NCBI GenBank assembly: GCA_963704825.1
Contig: CAVPHV010000005.1
Coordinates: forward strand, 248,001-312,000
Direction: 5' to 3'
Source of the DNA: CAVPHV01 sp963704825
GTDB taxonomy: Bacteria; Actinomycetota; Acidimicrobiia; Spongiisociales; UBA5794
DNA: 64,000 bases
Part shown: positions 18,107 to 25,363 of the stretch, piece after piece
Numbering within the stretch: position 1 is the first letter of the stretch
Layout: each line of letters opens with the position of its first letter
The notes under the pieces: generated by a model
The model's database searches: none
The model's input: only the letters and a program-made list of their open reading frames with translations
What the model was told of the DNA's origin: nothing
Translations under genes and position numbers: made by a program

Positions 18107-18877
18107 CTAGAAGACATTCTGCAGAAGACCGGCGCGGCCGAGGACGAGGAGGTCCATGGTGAGAGCGACCGAGACGTGGAGCATGACCCCGGGTACGAAG
18201 CTGCGGGCGCGGACCGCCAGGTAACCAAGCACCAGGCCGGCGACGATTGCAGCGGTCGCCTCCGGCATCGGTTTCGTGAAGTGGATCATGGTGTAGGGCA
18301 CCGTCATCACCACAATCGACAGCAGCCCAAAGCGGCGCAGCAGCCCGAAGGTGAGGAAGCCGCGGAAGAAGGCTTCAACCCCGATGAACTGGACGACGTA
18401 GCCCAGCTCGTAGAGCCAGAAGGCGGCTCCCCCCTCGCCGGCACGGTCGTAGAACGGGTAGAAGGTGCGGAACGACTCGAAGCTCGATACCCAGATGAGC
18501 ACCGGCAGCAGCACGAAATACAGGCCGACGTAGACCGGCAGATGCGACGCGATGCCGCGCAGCCGGAAGCCGAACTCGACCGGCCGCCGCTTCAGGATGA
18601 AGACGATCACGACCAATGGGAGGAAGACGCGAAACAACAGCGAACTGAACCCCCACCACAGGTAGCCACCGACGCCGGGGTGTTCGGTGAGCGGGCCGCC
18701 CACCGTTTCCGCCATCCAATCGATCAACCCGCTGGTGATGTAGAACCCCGGGCGACCCCAGTAGTTGAACAGCAGCAGCAGGATCGCTCCAGCCACCAGG
18801 ACGATCGCGGCCTCACGATTGGCGTCGGCGTCCTCGGACGTTTCGAGGTCGGGGATTTGGAGGCGTTCCGGGAGCAT
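18107..18877 (-). CDS. CPBP family intramembrane metalloprotease-like protein
   Basis: A 256-aa polytopic membrane protein with the three CPBP/Abi motifs: a Glu-Arg motif in GVEAFFRGFLTFG (only the second Glu of the usual EExxxR), TMIHFTKPMPEA with its His, and GVMLHVSVALTMDL with the last His. The family includes Rce1-type prenyl-protein proteases and bacteriocin self-immunity proteins; no substrate can be named. TACACT lies 8 nt before the ATG, suggesting a leaderless mRNA. It diverges from ku with 66 nt between starts. Confidence 0.78.
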   Translation of the reverse strand: MLPERLQIPDLETSEDADANREAAIVLVAGAILLLLFNYWGRPGFYITSGLIDWMAETVGGPLTEHPGVGGYLWWGFSSLLFRVFLPLVVIVFILKRRPVEFGFRLRGIASHLPVYVGLYFVLLPVLIWVSSFESFRTFYPFYDRAGEGGAAFWLYELGYVVQFIGVEAFFRGFLTFGLLRRFGLLSIVVMTVPYTMIHFTKPMPEATAAIVAGLVLGYLAVRARSFVPGVMLHVSVALTMDLLVLGRAGLLQNVF

Positions 18878-18943
18878 GGCGGCGGAGTGTAGAAGGGACC
18901 CCTTCCACAGCCCGCTGCCGCAGGCTATCGTTTTCGCGAGCTC

Positions 18944-19735
18944 ATGCCGGACACCACCATGCGATCCATTTGGAAGGGCGCCATCTCATTCGGGTTGGTG
19001 ACCATCCCGGTCGGCCTCTACTCGGCCGTGTCCGACAAGCGCCCCAAGTTCAAACAGTTGCGCGAGTCGGACCACAGCCCCATTCGGTACAAGCGGGTGG
19101 CCGAGACCGATGGCACCGAGGTCCCGTTCGAGGACATCGTCAAGGGCTACGAGTTCGAGAAGGGCCGCTATGTCGTGTTCACCGGAGACGAGCTCTCCGA
19201 CATCATGAAGGGCCGCAGCGGCGGAATCGTCGACGTGGTCCAATTCGTCTCCCAAAACGAGATCGATCCGATCTACTACCGCTCGTCCTACTACCTGGCG
19301 CCCGAGAAGACCGGGGTCAAGGCGTACCAGCTCCTGCTGCGCGCCCTCGAGGAAAGAGACATGGTCGGAATCGCAAAAGTCGCCATCCGCGAACGCGAGT
19401 ACCTCGCGACGGTGCGAGCCGATGAAGGTGTGATCATCCTCGAAACGATGTACTGGCCGGACGAGATCCGGGAACCTCACTTCGAGAGCCTCGAGGAGAA
19501 CGTCGAGATCCGCGACGAAGAGATCAAGATGGCCGAGATGATCATCGACAACCTCACCGCCACCTTCGACCCATCAGCCTGGCATGACACCTCGCGGGAA
19601 GCAGTCGAAGCAGCCGCCCAGCAGAAGATCGACGGTCAGGAGATCGTCGCCCCCGATGCGCCACAGCCCACCGGTGTGGTGGATTTGATGGACGCGCTCC
19701 GGGCCAGCATCGAGGCGACCAAGCAGGCGTCCTAG
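18944..19735 (+). CDS. ku: Ku protein for non-homologous end joining
   Basis: Homodimeric ring that binds DNA double-strand ends and recruits the ligase. The 263-aa protein is a complete bacterial Ku core domain with SIWKGAISFGLVTIPVGLYS at the start, then the IRYKRVAETDGTEVPFEDIV segment and EIDPIYYRSSYYLAPE. The C-terminal tail is short and not strongly basic. The ATG at 18944 or the one at 18959 may be used. The ligase partner lies convergently 260 nt away, so this locus holds a minimal end-joining pair. Confidence 0.95.
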   Translation: MPDTTMRSIWKGAISFGLVTIPVGLYSAVSDKRPKFKQLRESDHSPIRYKRVAETDGTEVPFEDIVKGYEFEKGRYVVFTGDELSDIMKGRSGGIVDVVQFVSQNEIDPIYYRSSYYLAPEKTGVKAYQLLLRALEERDMVGIAKVAIREREYLATVRADEGVIILETMYWPDEIREPHFESLEENVEIRDEEIKMAEMIIDNLTATFDPSAWHDTSREAVEAAAQQKIDGQEIVAPDAPQPTGVVDLMDALRASIEATKQAS

Positions 19736-19835
19736 GGAGGCTGGCGGACGATTGGCGTGCGGGCTCGCCCGGACCCGGCAGGGCACGACCGCCACCTTGG
19801 ACGCGAGCCCCAAACCGACATGGTTCGGCAGACGA

Positions 19836-19940
19836 CTAGGAGGGGTCGCTATCTCCGTGGCCCATGTCGATGGCAAGACGGGTCGCTGCAACGATGCACA
19901 GCAGTGTGACTGCGATGACGATGGACTGCACAACGACCAT
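19836..19940 (-). CDS. Possible 34-residue single-pass membrane peptide
   Basis: A very short frame with an ATG at 19940 codes for one hydrophobic helix (VVVQSIVIAVTLLCIVAAT) and a short acidic tail with HGDSD. It lies 52 nt downstream of the ligase gene on the same strand, in the space between ku and the ligase. The ribosome-binding site is weak. It may be a real small protein or chance; I found no other support. Confidence 0.22.
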   Translation of the reverse strand: MVVVQSIVIAVTLLCIVAATRLAIDMGHGDSDPS

Positions 19941-19992
19941 CTGGCCATCATCGGCAGAATTTGGGACGCGGTTTACCCCAAGATTTCGCGAC

Positions 19993-20928
19993 TCAACCCG
20001 GGCCTGCAGGCCCCTCGTTCTCCCACGTGATCGTGGCGGCATCGTCATCGGTGAAGCCCTTGAACGATGGACCGCGGAGCCGACCCGAGCCGGTGAACTC
20101 CTTGTACTGCACCACCGCAACCAGGCGGGGCTCAACCCATACCGCATTACCGGGTAGATCGGCGTCGGGGTGAAACGGCGAGTCGGCAACCTCGAGAACG
20201 TCGAGTGTTTCTCGGATGGCACGCAACGCGGCGTCCCCAAAACCCGAACCGACGGCACCGATCCATCTCAACCTGCCTGCGTCCCACAATCCGAGCAGCA
20301 GCGACCCGAAGGCTCCAGCCCGAGCGCCGTCACCGGGCAGGAAACCCCCGACCATGGCCCTGACCTGCCGAAAACGCGTAATCTTGATCCAATCCGATGA
20401 CCGAGCGCCGGGCCGGTACCGCGACCCTCGCCGCTTGGCCATGATCCCTTCGAAGCCACGTTCCTCGACCAGTGTCCACAGCCGGGTCGGGTCCGTATCG
20501 ACCACTGCCGAGGGTACGAATGGCGCCTGCAGATCAAGTGCGTCAAGCCGGCCGCGGCGCGTCTCCCACGGTTTGTCGGTGATGTCGCCGCCATCGAACA
20601 AGACGTCAAATACGACATACGAGATCGGAACGGTGATCCCCGCTGCCGCGATCTCACGGGCGCCGGATAGGTTCATTCGCTGTTGGAGCCGCTCGAACGA
20701 CGGACGAGCGTTGTCATCCAGGGCAACGATCTCTCCATCGAAGACGAGGGGGCGGTCGGCTCGGAACGTACTCAACTCGGGATACTTCGCCGAGATGTCG
20801 TTGCCGGTGCGACTGCGCAGCGATACCGCCACTCCGTCCCAACTGAGTAGTGCCCGCACGCCGTCCCACTTCAACTCGAAGACCCAATCGGAGTCGACAA
20901 ACGGCGCCGAGCGCCGCGCCGCCAGCAT
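19993..20928 (-). CDS. ATP-dependent DNA ligase, LigD ligase-domain type
   Basis: Stand-alone ligase of 311 aa. The adenylated lysine lies in motif I, WVFELKWDGVRAL, followed by VSLRSRTGNDI (motif Ia region), PLVFDGEIVAL (motif III), GFEGIMAKRRGSRY (motif IV) and SDWIKITRFR (motif V), with an OB-fold C terminus. It lacks the polymerase and phosphoesterase domains that LigD often carries. With the convergent ku it probably seals double-strand breaks. The start ATG at 20928 has no clear SD and lies 26 nt after the YqeY stop codon, so coupling is possible. Confidence 0.92.
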   Translation of the reverse strand: MLAARRSAPFVDSDWVFELKWDGVRALLSWDGVAVSLRSRTGNDISAKYPELSTFRADRPLVFDGEIVALDDNARPSFERLQQRMNLSGAREIAAAGITVPISYVVFDVLFDGGDITDKPWETRRGRLDALDLQAPFVPSAVVDTDPTRLWTLVEERGFEGIMAKRRGSRYRPGARSSDWIKITRFRQVRAMVGGFLPGDGARAGAFGSLLLGLWDAGRLRWIGAVGSGFGDAALRAIRETLDVLEVADSPFHPDADLPGNAVWVEPRLVAVVQYKEFTGSGRLRGPSFKGFTDDDAATITWENEGPAGPG

Positions 20929-20954
20929 CGGCCCATAGGCCGGAAGGGAGCCGG

Positions 20955-21410
20955 CTATGCCCCGAGCTCCTCACGCACCAGCCGGTTGACCAAAGCGCCG
21001 TCGACGTCCCCGCCCGATCGCATCACGTAGCCGATGACACGACCGGTCATCTTGGGATCGTCGGCGCCGAGCTCCGCGATCGCCTCCTGGACGAGCGCTC
21101 TCGTCTGGTCCTCGTCGAGCTTTTCGGGCAGCCAGCGGTCGAGATAGGCGATTTCGTAGGCGAGCTTGTCGGCGTTCTCCTGCCCTCGCTCCCCTGCCGC
21201 CTCATATTCGAGCCGCGCCTTGTCCATCTTCTTCACGTAGGACTCAATGGTCTTGAGGTAGAGATCATCGTCGGCTTCGCCTGAGAAACCCGGGGCCGAC
21301 TTGGCGACGGATACCTCGGATTCGATCTGTCGAATGACGTTGATGCGTGGCTTGTCTCGATCGCGCATTGCCGCCTTGAGCTCTATCACCAATTCATCGT
21401 GGATACTCAT
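20955..21410 (-). CDS. GatB/YqeY domain protein
   Basis: A 151-aa protein with the YqeY fold related to the C-terminal tRNA-binding domain of GatB. It begins with DELVIELKAAMRDRDKPRIN and has YLDRWLPEKLDEDQ and DPKMTGRVIGYVM, all typical of the family. The function is not established; a link to tRNA amidation is suggested by homology. GGAGG precedes the ATG. It is the first gene of a short minus-strand unit with the ligase. Confidence 0.88.
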   Translation of the reverse strand: MSIHDELVIELKAAMRDRDKPRINVIRQIESEVSVAKSAPGFSGEADDDLYLKTIESYVKKMDKARLEYEAAGERGQENADKLAYEIAYLDRWLPEKLDEDQTRALVQEAIAELGADDPKMTGRVIGYVMRSGGDVDGALVNRLVREELGA

Positions 21411-21554
21411 CGTGCCTCCGTTGTCCCGCCGCGAGCGTACCTCACCTCAACGCTCATCGAGGTCCTCCCCGACCGCCTCCTCGAGCGAAAATGCCACATT
21501 CCGTAGCCACACTCGCGCGGGTCGCAGTGAACTGGGCCGCATTCTGGATTTTCA

Positions 21555-21570
21555 CTTGGAAGGTTCCAAG
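21555..21570. promoter_or_regulatory. Inverted repeat upstream of the whiB promoter
   Basis: CTTGGAAGGTTCCAAG is a palindrome with two perfect 7-nt arms and a GG centre, lying 17 nt upstream of the predicted -35 box of whiB. Its placement fits an activator or repressor site. No regulator is identified. Confidence 0.4.
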
Positions 21571-21587
21571 AAAGTGCACAAAAACCC

Positions 21588-21617
21588 TTGCGCGCGGCCG
21601 GGACGCGCGCGTATGCT
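21588..21617 (+). promoter_or_regulatory. Candidate whiB promoter
   Basis: TTGCGC (21588-21593) and TATGCT (21612-21617) are separated by 18 nt, a good -35/-10 pair. The expected transcript start would be near 21624, giving a leader of about 55 nt that contains the palindrome at 21629-21646. Confidence 0.5.
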
Positions 21618-21628
21618 CCTGCAAGCTC

Positions 21629-21646
21629 TTGTGAAGGCGTTCACAA
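21629..21646. promoter_or_regulatory. CRP-like palindrome in the whiB leader
   Basis: TTGTGAAGGCGTTCACAA is a perfect inverted repeat and contains TGTGA-N6-TCACA, the classical CRP/FNR-family half-site spacing. It sits about 12 nt after the predicted -10 box, so a bound protein would be expected to repress. In mycobacteria whiB1 is a known CRP target; transfer to this gene is inference. Confidence 0.5.
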
Positions 21647-21679
21647 TCGATTCTCGATAGCAAAGGGCAAGAAGGGCAC

Positions 21680-21952
21680 ATGCTGACACTCACCACCTGG
21701 AGGGAGCTTTCTGCCTGCCGAGACTCTGATCCGAATCTGTTCTTCCCGATAGGCAGTACCGGTCCAGCTGTTGACCAGATAGAGAAAGCCCGAATCATCT
21801 GCGGCGCATGTTCCGTGCAGGAGGCTTGCCTCCAGTACGCGTTGGAGACCAACCAAGAGGCAGGCGTCTGGGGCGGATACGCCGAGGACGACCGCCGCCG
21901 GCTTCGGAAGCGCTGGCTCGCCGAGCGTCGCCGTCAGCGTCAAGCCAGCTAG
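21680..21952 (+). CDS. WhiB family iron-sulfur transcription regulator
   Basis: A 90-aa Wbl protein with the four cluster-binding cysteines Cys13, Cys41, Cys44 and Cys50 in the C-x27-C-x2-C-x5-C layout, the GVWGG turn at residues 62-66 and a basic C-terminal DNA-binding tail. These proteins bind a [4Fe-4S] cluster, react with NO or O2 and often act with the primary sigma factor. It may be of the WhiB1/WhmE class, but the subgroup cannot be fixed. The ATG at 21680 follows AAGAAGG. Its promoter region carries two palindromes and it ends in a strong terminator. Confidence 0.95.
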   Translation: MLTLTTWRELSACRDSDPNLFFPIGSTGPAVDQIEKARIICGACSVQEACLQYALETNQEAGVWGGYAEDDRRRLRKRWLAERRRQRQAS

Positions 21953-21973
21953 GGCACCAGCCCCTCGACTCAG

Positions 21974-22005
21974 AGAACCCGGCCTGAGGCCGGGTTCTTG
22001 TCTAT
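21974..22005 (+). terminator. Rho-independent terminator after whiB
   Basis: An 11-bp perfect stem AGAACCCGGCC / GGCCGGGTTCT with a TGA loop, followed by the T-rich TTGTCTATT. It begins 22 nt after the whiB stop codon. Confidence 0.85.
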
Positions 22006-22040
22006 TCCGCAGGTCTGGTCTGTCCCCTCCAGCGCACGCC

Positions 22041-22271
22041 TCAGAACCCGACGCCGCCCGAGGTCTTCTCGCCTTCGACCTGAACGAATGCGATCTTGGC
22101 AACGGCCAGGCCGTGCCGATCGCCCCGGGCATCCTTCACCCACAACAGGGCGCCGCCCTTCGCAATCGCAGCCTCGACGTCCTTGATCAGCTCTTCCCCG
22201 TCATCGACGTCGAATTCCAGCTCACGCACCCCTTCGAGCCCGATGCGTACCTTGACCGTGTCGTTCCTCAT
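22041..22271 (-). CDS. DUF3107 family protein
   Basis: A 76-aa protein, typical in size for this actinobacterial family, with the N-terminal KVRIGLEGVRELEFD strand, a central helix and a lysine- and glycine-rich end with GGVGF, like the RKVGFG end of relatives. The function is unknown. AAGGCGG lies 6 nt before the ATG, and TACGAT further upstream may be its -10 box. It lies between the convergent whiB terminator and mrp, which runs in the same direction. Confidence 0.8.
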   Translation of the reverse strand: MRNDTVKVRIGLEGVRELEFDVDDGEELIKDVEAAIAKGGALLWVKDARGDRHGLAVAKIAFVQVEGEKTSGGVGF

Positions 22272-22342
22272 GTTGAACCGCCTTCGAGGTGTGGGGACGA
22301 CGTCATCGTAGCGAGGCCACGATCAGACTCTGATCTGGTTGG

Positions 22343-23440
22343 TCAGCTGATCACGAGTTCGGGATGGCTGCGGAGCCGAGGCCGACGTTCGTCGACCTCC
22401 GTGGCCAGATTCTCGAACGCTGCGGCCGCTTCGCCGCCCGGATCGCTGATGGTCACCGGCTGACCATTGTCGGCACCCTCTCGCAGCGCGGGAACGAGCG
22501 GGATCTGACCAAGAAGCGGAACATCGAGTTCCTCAGCCAGCTTCGCCCCGCCCCCCTCGCCAAAGATCGGATACCGCTTGCCATCGTCGCCGGTGAACCA
22601 CGACATGTTCTCCACGACGCCCATGATGTCCTGATTGACCTTGCGCGCCATCAGGCCGGCCCGCTTGGCCACCCGCTGTGCCGTCACCTGTGGCGTCGTC
22701 ACCACAATGGCTTGTGCTCTCGGCAGGAACTGGGACATCGAGATGGCGATGTCGCCGGTCCCGGGCGGCATGTCAATGAGCAGAAAGTCGGGATCCCCCC
22801 AATGGACGTCCGCGAGGAATTGCTCCATGGCTTTGTGCAGCATCGGACCGCGCCAGATGACGGCCTGATCGGGCTGCACGAAGTAGTCCATCGACATCAC
22901 GGCCACGCCATGAATCTCCGGCGGGATCAGCGTTTCGTCGATCACCGTCGGGTTCCGATCGATGCCGAGCATCTTGGGAATGGAGAAGCCCCAGACGTCC
23001 GCGTCGATGATGCCGACGGTTCGGCCTTTGCGCGCCAGGGCAACGCCGAGGTTGGCCGTCACCGATGATTTCCCAACTCCGCCCTTACCGGACGAGATGG
23101 CAATTACTCTCGTCTTCGTCCCCGGCTTGCCGATGGTGATCTCGCGCATCGCACCACCACGCATCTCATTGACGAGAGCGCCACGTTCCTCATCCGTCAT
23201 CGATGTGAACTCGACCGACACGGATTGCACACCGGCTACCGAGGTGGCCGCCGCAGTGACGTCGGCGGTGAGCTTGTCCTTCAGCGGGCACCCCGGAATC
23301 GTCAGGGCGACGAGCACTCGGACGGCCCCCTCAGGGGTGACGTCGAGCTCGCGCAGCATGTTGAGTTCGGCGAGGGAGCGGTGCAGTTCGGGGTCCTCGA
23401 CCTGCTCAACGGCGGCCCGGACGACGGCGAGATCGACCAA
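22343..23440 (-). CDS. mrp: Mrp/ApbC family P-loop ATPase, iron-sulfur cluster carrier
   Basis: A 365-aa protein with an N-terminal MIP18/DUF59 domain (residues 1-90, with IPGCPLKDKL) and a Mrp NTPase domain with the deviant Walker A SSGKGGVGKSSVTANL, then DADVWGFSIPKMLG and LIDMPPGTGD. The family assembles or carries [4Fe-4S] clusters. The C-terminal CxxC that binds the bridging cluster in many Mrp proteins is absent here: the segment reads MSWFTGDDGKRYPIFGEGGG. The start is a TTG with GGAGAAG 5 nt upstream. It diverges from a SufR-like regulator across a palindrome. Confidence 0.92.
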   Translation of the reverse strand: MVDLAVVRAAVEQVEDPELHRSLAELNMLRELDVTPEGAVRVLVALTIPGCPLKDKLTADVTAAATSVAGVQSVSVEFTSMTDEERGALVNEMRGGAMREITIGKPGTKTRVIAISSGKGGVGKSSVTANLGVALARKGRTVGIIDADVWGFSIPKMLGIDRNPTVIDETLIPPEIHGVAVMSMDYFVQPDQAVIWRGPMLHKAMEQFLADVHWGDPDFLLIDMPPGTGDIAISMSQFLPRAQAIVVTTPQVTAQRVAKRAGLMARKVNQDIMGVVENMSWFTGDDGKRYPIFGEGGGAKLAEELDVPLLGQIPLVPALREGADNGQPVTISDPGGEAAAAFENLATEVDERRPRLRSHPELVIS

Positions 23441-23451
23441 CGTAACTTCTC

Positions 23452-23470
23452 CTATCTACGTAGTAGATAG
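23452..23470. promoter_or_regulatory. Perfect palindrome between mrp and the SufR-like gene
   Basis: CTATCTAC-GTA-GTAGATAG has two perfect 8-nt arms. It lies 12 nt upstream of the mrp start codon and just upstream of TATAGT (23475-23480), a likely -10 box of the rightward gene. Its position fits an operator that can block both divergent promoters. The best candidate ligand is the adjacent regulator. Confidence 0.65.
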
Positions 23471-23531
23471 AAACTATAGTGAGGGCCGGATCACAACTAT
23501 CCGGCCCCCGACGCCGGAAAAGGATGGCGCC

Positions 23532-24227
23532 GTGGACACGAGGGCGTTCGACCAGCAGATCGGCGATCTCGCCTCAACCCTCGGCGACGCAACCCGCCGC
23601 GGCATCTACATTTCCGTGCGTGAAGCCCCCGAACCGGTGACGGCATCACAGATCGCGGTCCTCTTCGAGATCCACACCAACGTTGCTCGCCACCACCTGG
23701 ATCGCTTGGTTGTCGATGGCTACCTCCAGGTGACCCACAAGCGCCGCTCCGGTCGTCGCGGGCCCGGCGCCGGTCGGCCGGCCAAGCATTACGAGCCCAC
23801 CGAGAAGGAAGTGTCGGTGCAGTTCCCCGCCCGCCGCTACGACCTGCTCGCCGAGCTATTGGTGCGGGTGGTGCACCGGGTGGCTCCCGATGACGCGGCG
23901 ATGATCGCCGAAGAGATCGGCCGGGAGTACGGGCGTGAACTCGCAACCGAGATCGGCCTCCCCGAGGACGCCGGATTCGACGCTGCCGTCCAGGCCGTGG
24001 CCAGGGCCATGATGGGCGTCGGGTTCGACACGGAAGCCAATTCGGGCGACCGGATCCTGGTGACGCGGTTCTGCCCGTTCGGCGAGACCGCGGCCAACCA
24101 CCCCGAGATCGTCTGCAAGATCGACCAGGGCATCGTCAAGGGCCTGCTCGAAGCGGCGCAGCAATCCGTGGTCCCCATTGTCACCCCTCACGGCAGCGCC
24201 GCAGAGAACTGCGTCACTGAAGTCTGA
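23532..24227 (+). CDS. SufR-like helix-turn-helix regulator with C-terminal cysteines
   Basis: A 231-aa protein with an N-terminal winged helix (residues about 7-95, ending in a basic RRSGRRGPGAGRPAKHYEPT wing) and a C-terminal domain with Cys181, Cys195 and Cys227. The CPFGETAANHPEIVC spacing (C-x13-C) and a third late Cys match the SufR/Rv1460 pattern that binds an Fe-S cluster. Such proteins repress cluster-assembly genes. GTG at 23532 has AGGA upstream. It is divergent from mrp, an Fe-S carrier, which strengthens the assignment. Confidence 0.82.
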   Translation: MDTRAFDQQIGDLASTLGDATRRGIYISVREAPEPVTASQIAVLFEIHTNVARHHLDRLVVDGYLQVTHKRRSGRRGPGAGRPAKHYEPTEKEVSVQFPARRYDLLAELLVRVVHRVAPDDAAMIAEEIGREYGRELATEIGLPEDAGFDAAVQAVARAMMGVGFDTEANSGDRILVTRFCPFGETAANHPEIVCKIDQGIVKGLLEAAQQSVVPIVTPHGSAAENCVTEV

Positions 24228-24324
24228 CGGTGCGCAACCCCCGTTAGCACCCTCGATCCGATCGTTGGAGCCCGGCGCACCCCACCGTAGAGTCGGCGGC
24301 ATATCTCACAGGGAGTGAAACGCC

Positions 24325-24591
24325 GTGGGCGACACGTTCTATCCGGAGCAGAGCAAAGCTACAACCGTGCTGGTGCTGGGCATTCTCGGTCTCGTGCTCT
24401 GCAGCGTTCTGGCCCCGATTGCTTGGTACATGGGCAACGAGGAGGTACGCGCCATCGACGCCGGTAGGCGCGACCCCGCAAACCGCGGCACGGCCAATGC
24501 CGGCCGGATACTCGGCATCATCGGTACGGTGCTGGCGGCCATCGGCATCATCCTCGTCATCGTCCTTGTCGCAGGTGGATCCAGCCGATGA
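24325..24591 (+). CDS. DUF4190-type two-helix membrane protein
   Basis: An 88-aa protein with two membrane helices: TTVLVLGILGLVLCSVLAP, then a short polar loop (IDAGRRDPANRGTANAG) and RILGIIGTVLAAIGIILV. This is the DUF4190 layout. The function is unknown. GTG at 24325 follows AGGGAG. It is the first gene of an overlapping trio and closely resembles the third member at 25010-25363. Confidence 0.78.
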   Translation: MGDTFYPEQSKATTVLVLGILGLVLCSVLAPIAWYMGNEEVRAIDAGRRDPANRGTANAGRILGIIGTVLAAIGIILVIVLVAGGSSR

Positions 24592-25013
24592 CCACCCTGC
24601 GGCCTCAGACTTCCCGGTTCGTACTGCCCGCCCTGTCGTTCTCGCCGCGGTTCGTTGCTGCCATGCTGGCGATCGCCGCTCTCGGGCTCCGGGTCTGGAC
24701 ACCGACCGACGAAGGGGCCACCACGGTGTGCATCTTTCGCCGCTGTACCGGTACATCGTGCCCCGGCTGCGGGCTGACTCGAGGCATGGCCTACGTGGCA
24801 CGCGGCGACTTCGGGGCTGCGTGGCGCAACCACCCGCTTGCCATCCTCATTGCCGTCGAGGTGGTCATCGCGACAGCGCTGTTCTGGTTCACCAGTCGGG
24901 GTCGGATCCGCTTCGCCTGGTTGCGGCTCGGAACCCTATGGCTGGCCGCCCACATCCCACTTCTCATCGGCGTCTGGGCCATCCGTTTCGTGACCGGGAC
25001 ATTGCCCGCATGA
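24588..25013 (+). CDS. DUF2752 membrane protein
   Basis: A 141-aa protein carrying the family signature CPGCGLTRGMAYVARGD followed by AAWRNHP, and about three membrane helices. The paired cysteines resemble a metal or redox site but no activity is known for DUF2752. The ATG overlaps the stop of the DUF4190 gene by 4 nt (ATGA) and its own stop overlaps the next start in the same way, so all three products are probably made together. Confidence 0.82.
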   Translation: MTTLRPQTSRFVLPALSFSPRFVAAMLAIAALGLRVWTPTDEGATTVCIFRRCTGTSCPGCGLTRGMAYVARGDFGAAWRNHPLAILIAVEVVIATALFWFTSRGRIRFAWLRLGTLWLAAHIPLLIGVWAIRFVTGTLPA

Positions 25014-25363
25014 CCTACCCCCCGCAGCAGCCGTACTACCAGGGCTATCCGGAGGCGAGCCAATCCACCTTGATACTCGTCCTGGGCATCCTGGGTCTCG
25101 TCATCTGTCAGGTCCTCTCCCCCATCGCCTGGTACTTGGGCAACCAGGAACTCACCGGCATCGACACGGGCCGTCGCGACCCCGCCGGCCGAAACACGGC
25201 CAATGCCGGCAGGATCCTCGGGATCATCGGCACGGTGCTCCTGATCATCGGCGTGATCGCACTCATCTTCTTCCTGGTGGCATTGGTGGCCTTTTCAGAT
25301 TCGGTGAACCTGGACGTTGGAGAGATATCCGAGAACGTGCTCGGTGCGCTCGCCGGGTCATAG
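25010..25363 (+). CDS. DUF4190-type membrane protein, second copy
   Basis: A 117-aa paralogue of the 24325-24591 product. It has a Pro/Gln/Tyr-rich N-terminal tail (TYPPQQPYYQGYPEASQ), the helix LVLGILGLVICQVLSPIAW, the conserved loop with DTGRRDPAGRNTANAG and a second helix, then an extra acidic C-terminal section. Tyr/Pro/Gln tails on DUF4190 proteins are common in actinobacteria and may mediate protein contacts. The ATGA overlap with DUF2752 fixes the start. It converges with the kinase gene, overlapping tail to tail by 6 nt. Confidence 0.78.
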   Translation: MTYPPQQPYYQGYPEASQSTLILVLGILGLVICQVLSPIAWYLGNQELTGIDTGRRDPAGRNTANAGRILGIIGTVLLIIGVIALIFFLVALVAFSDSVNLDVGEISENVLGALAGS

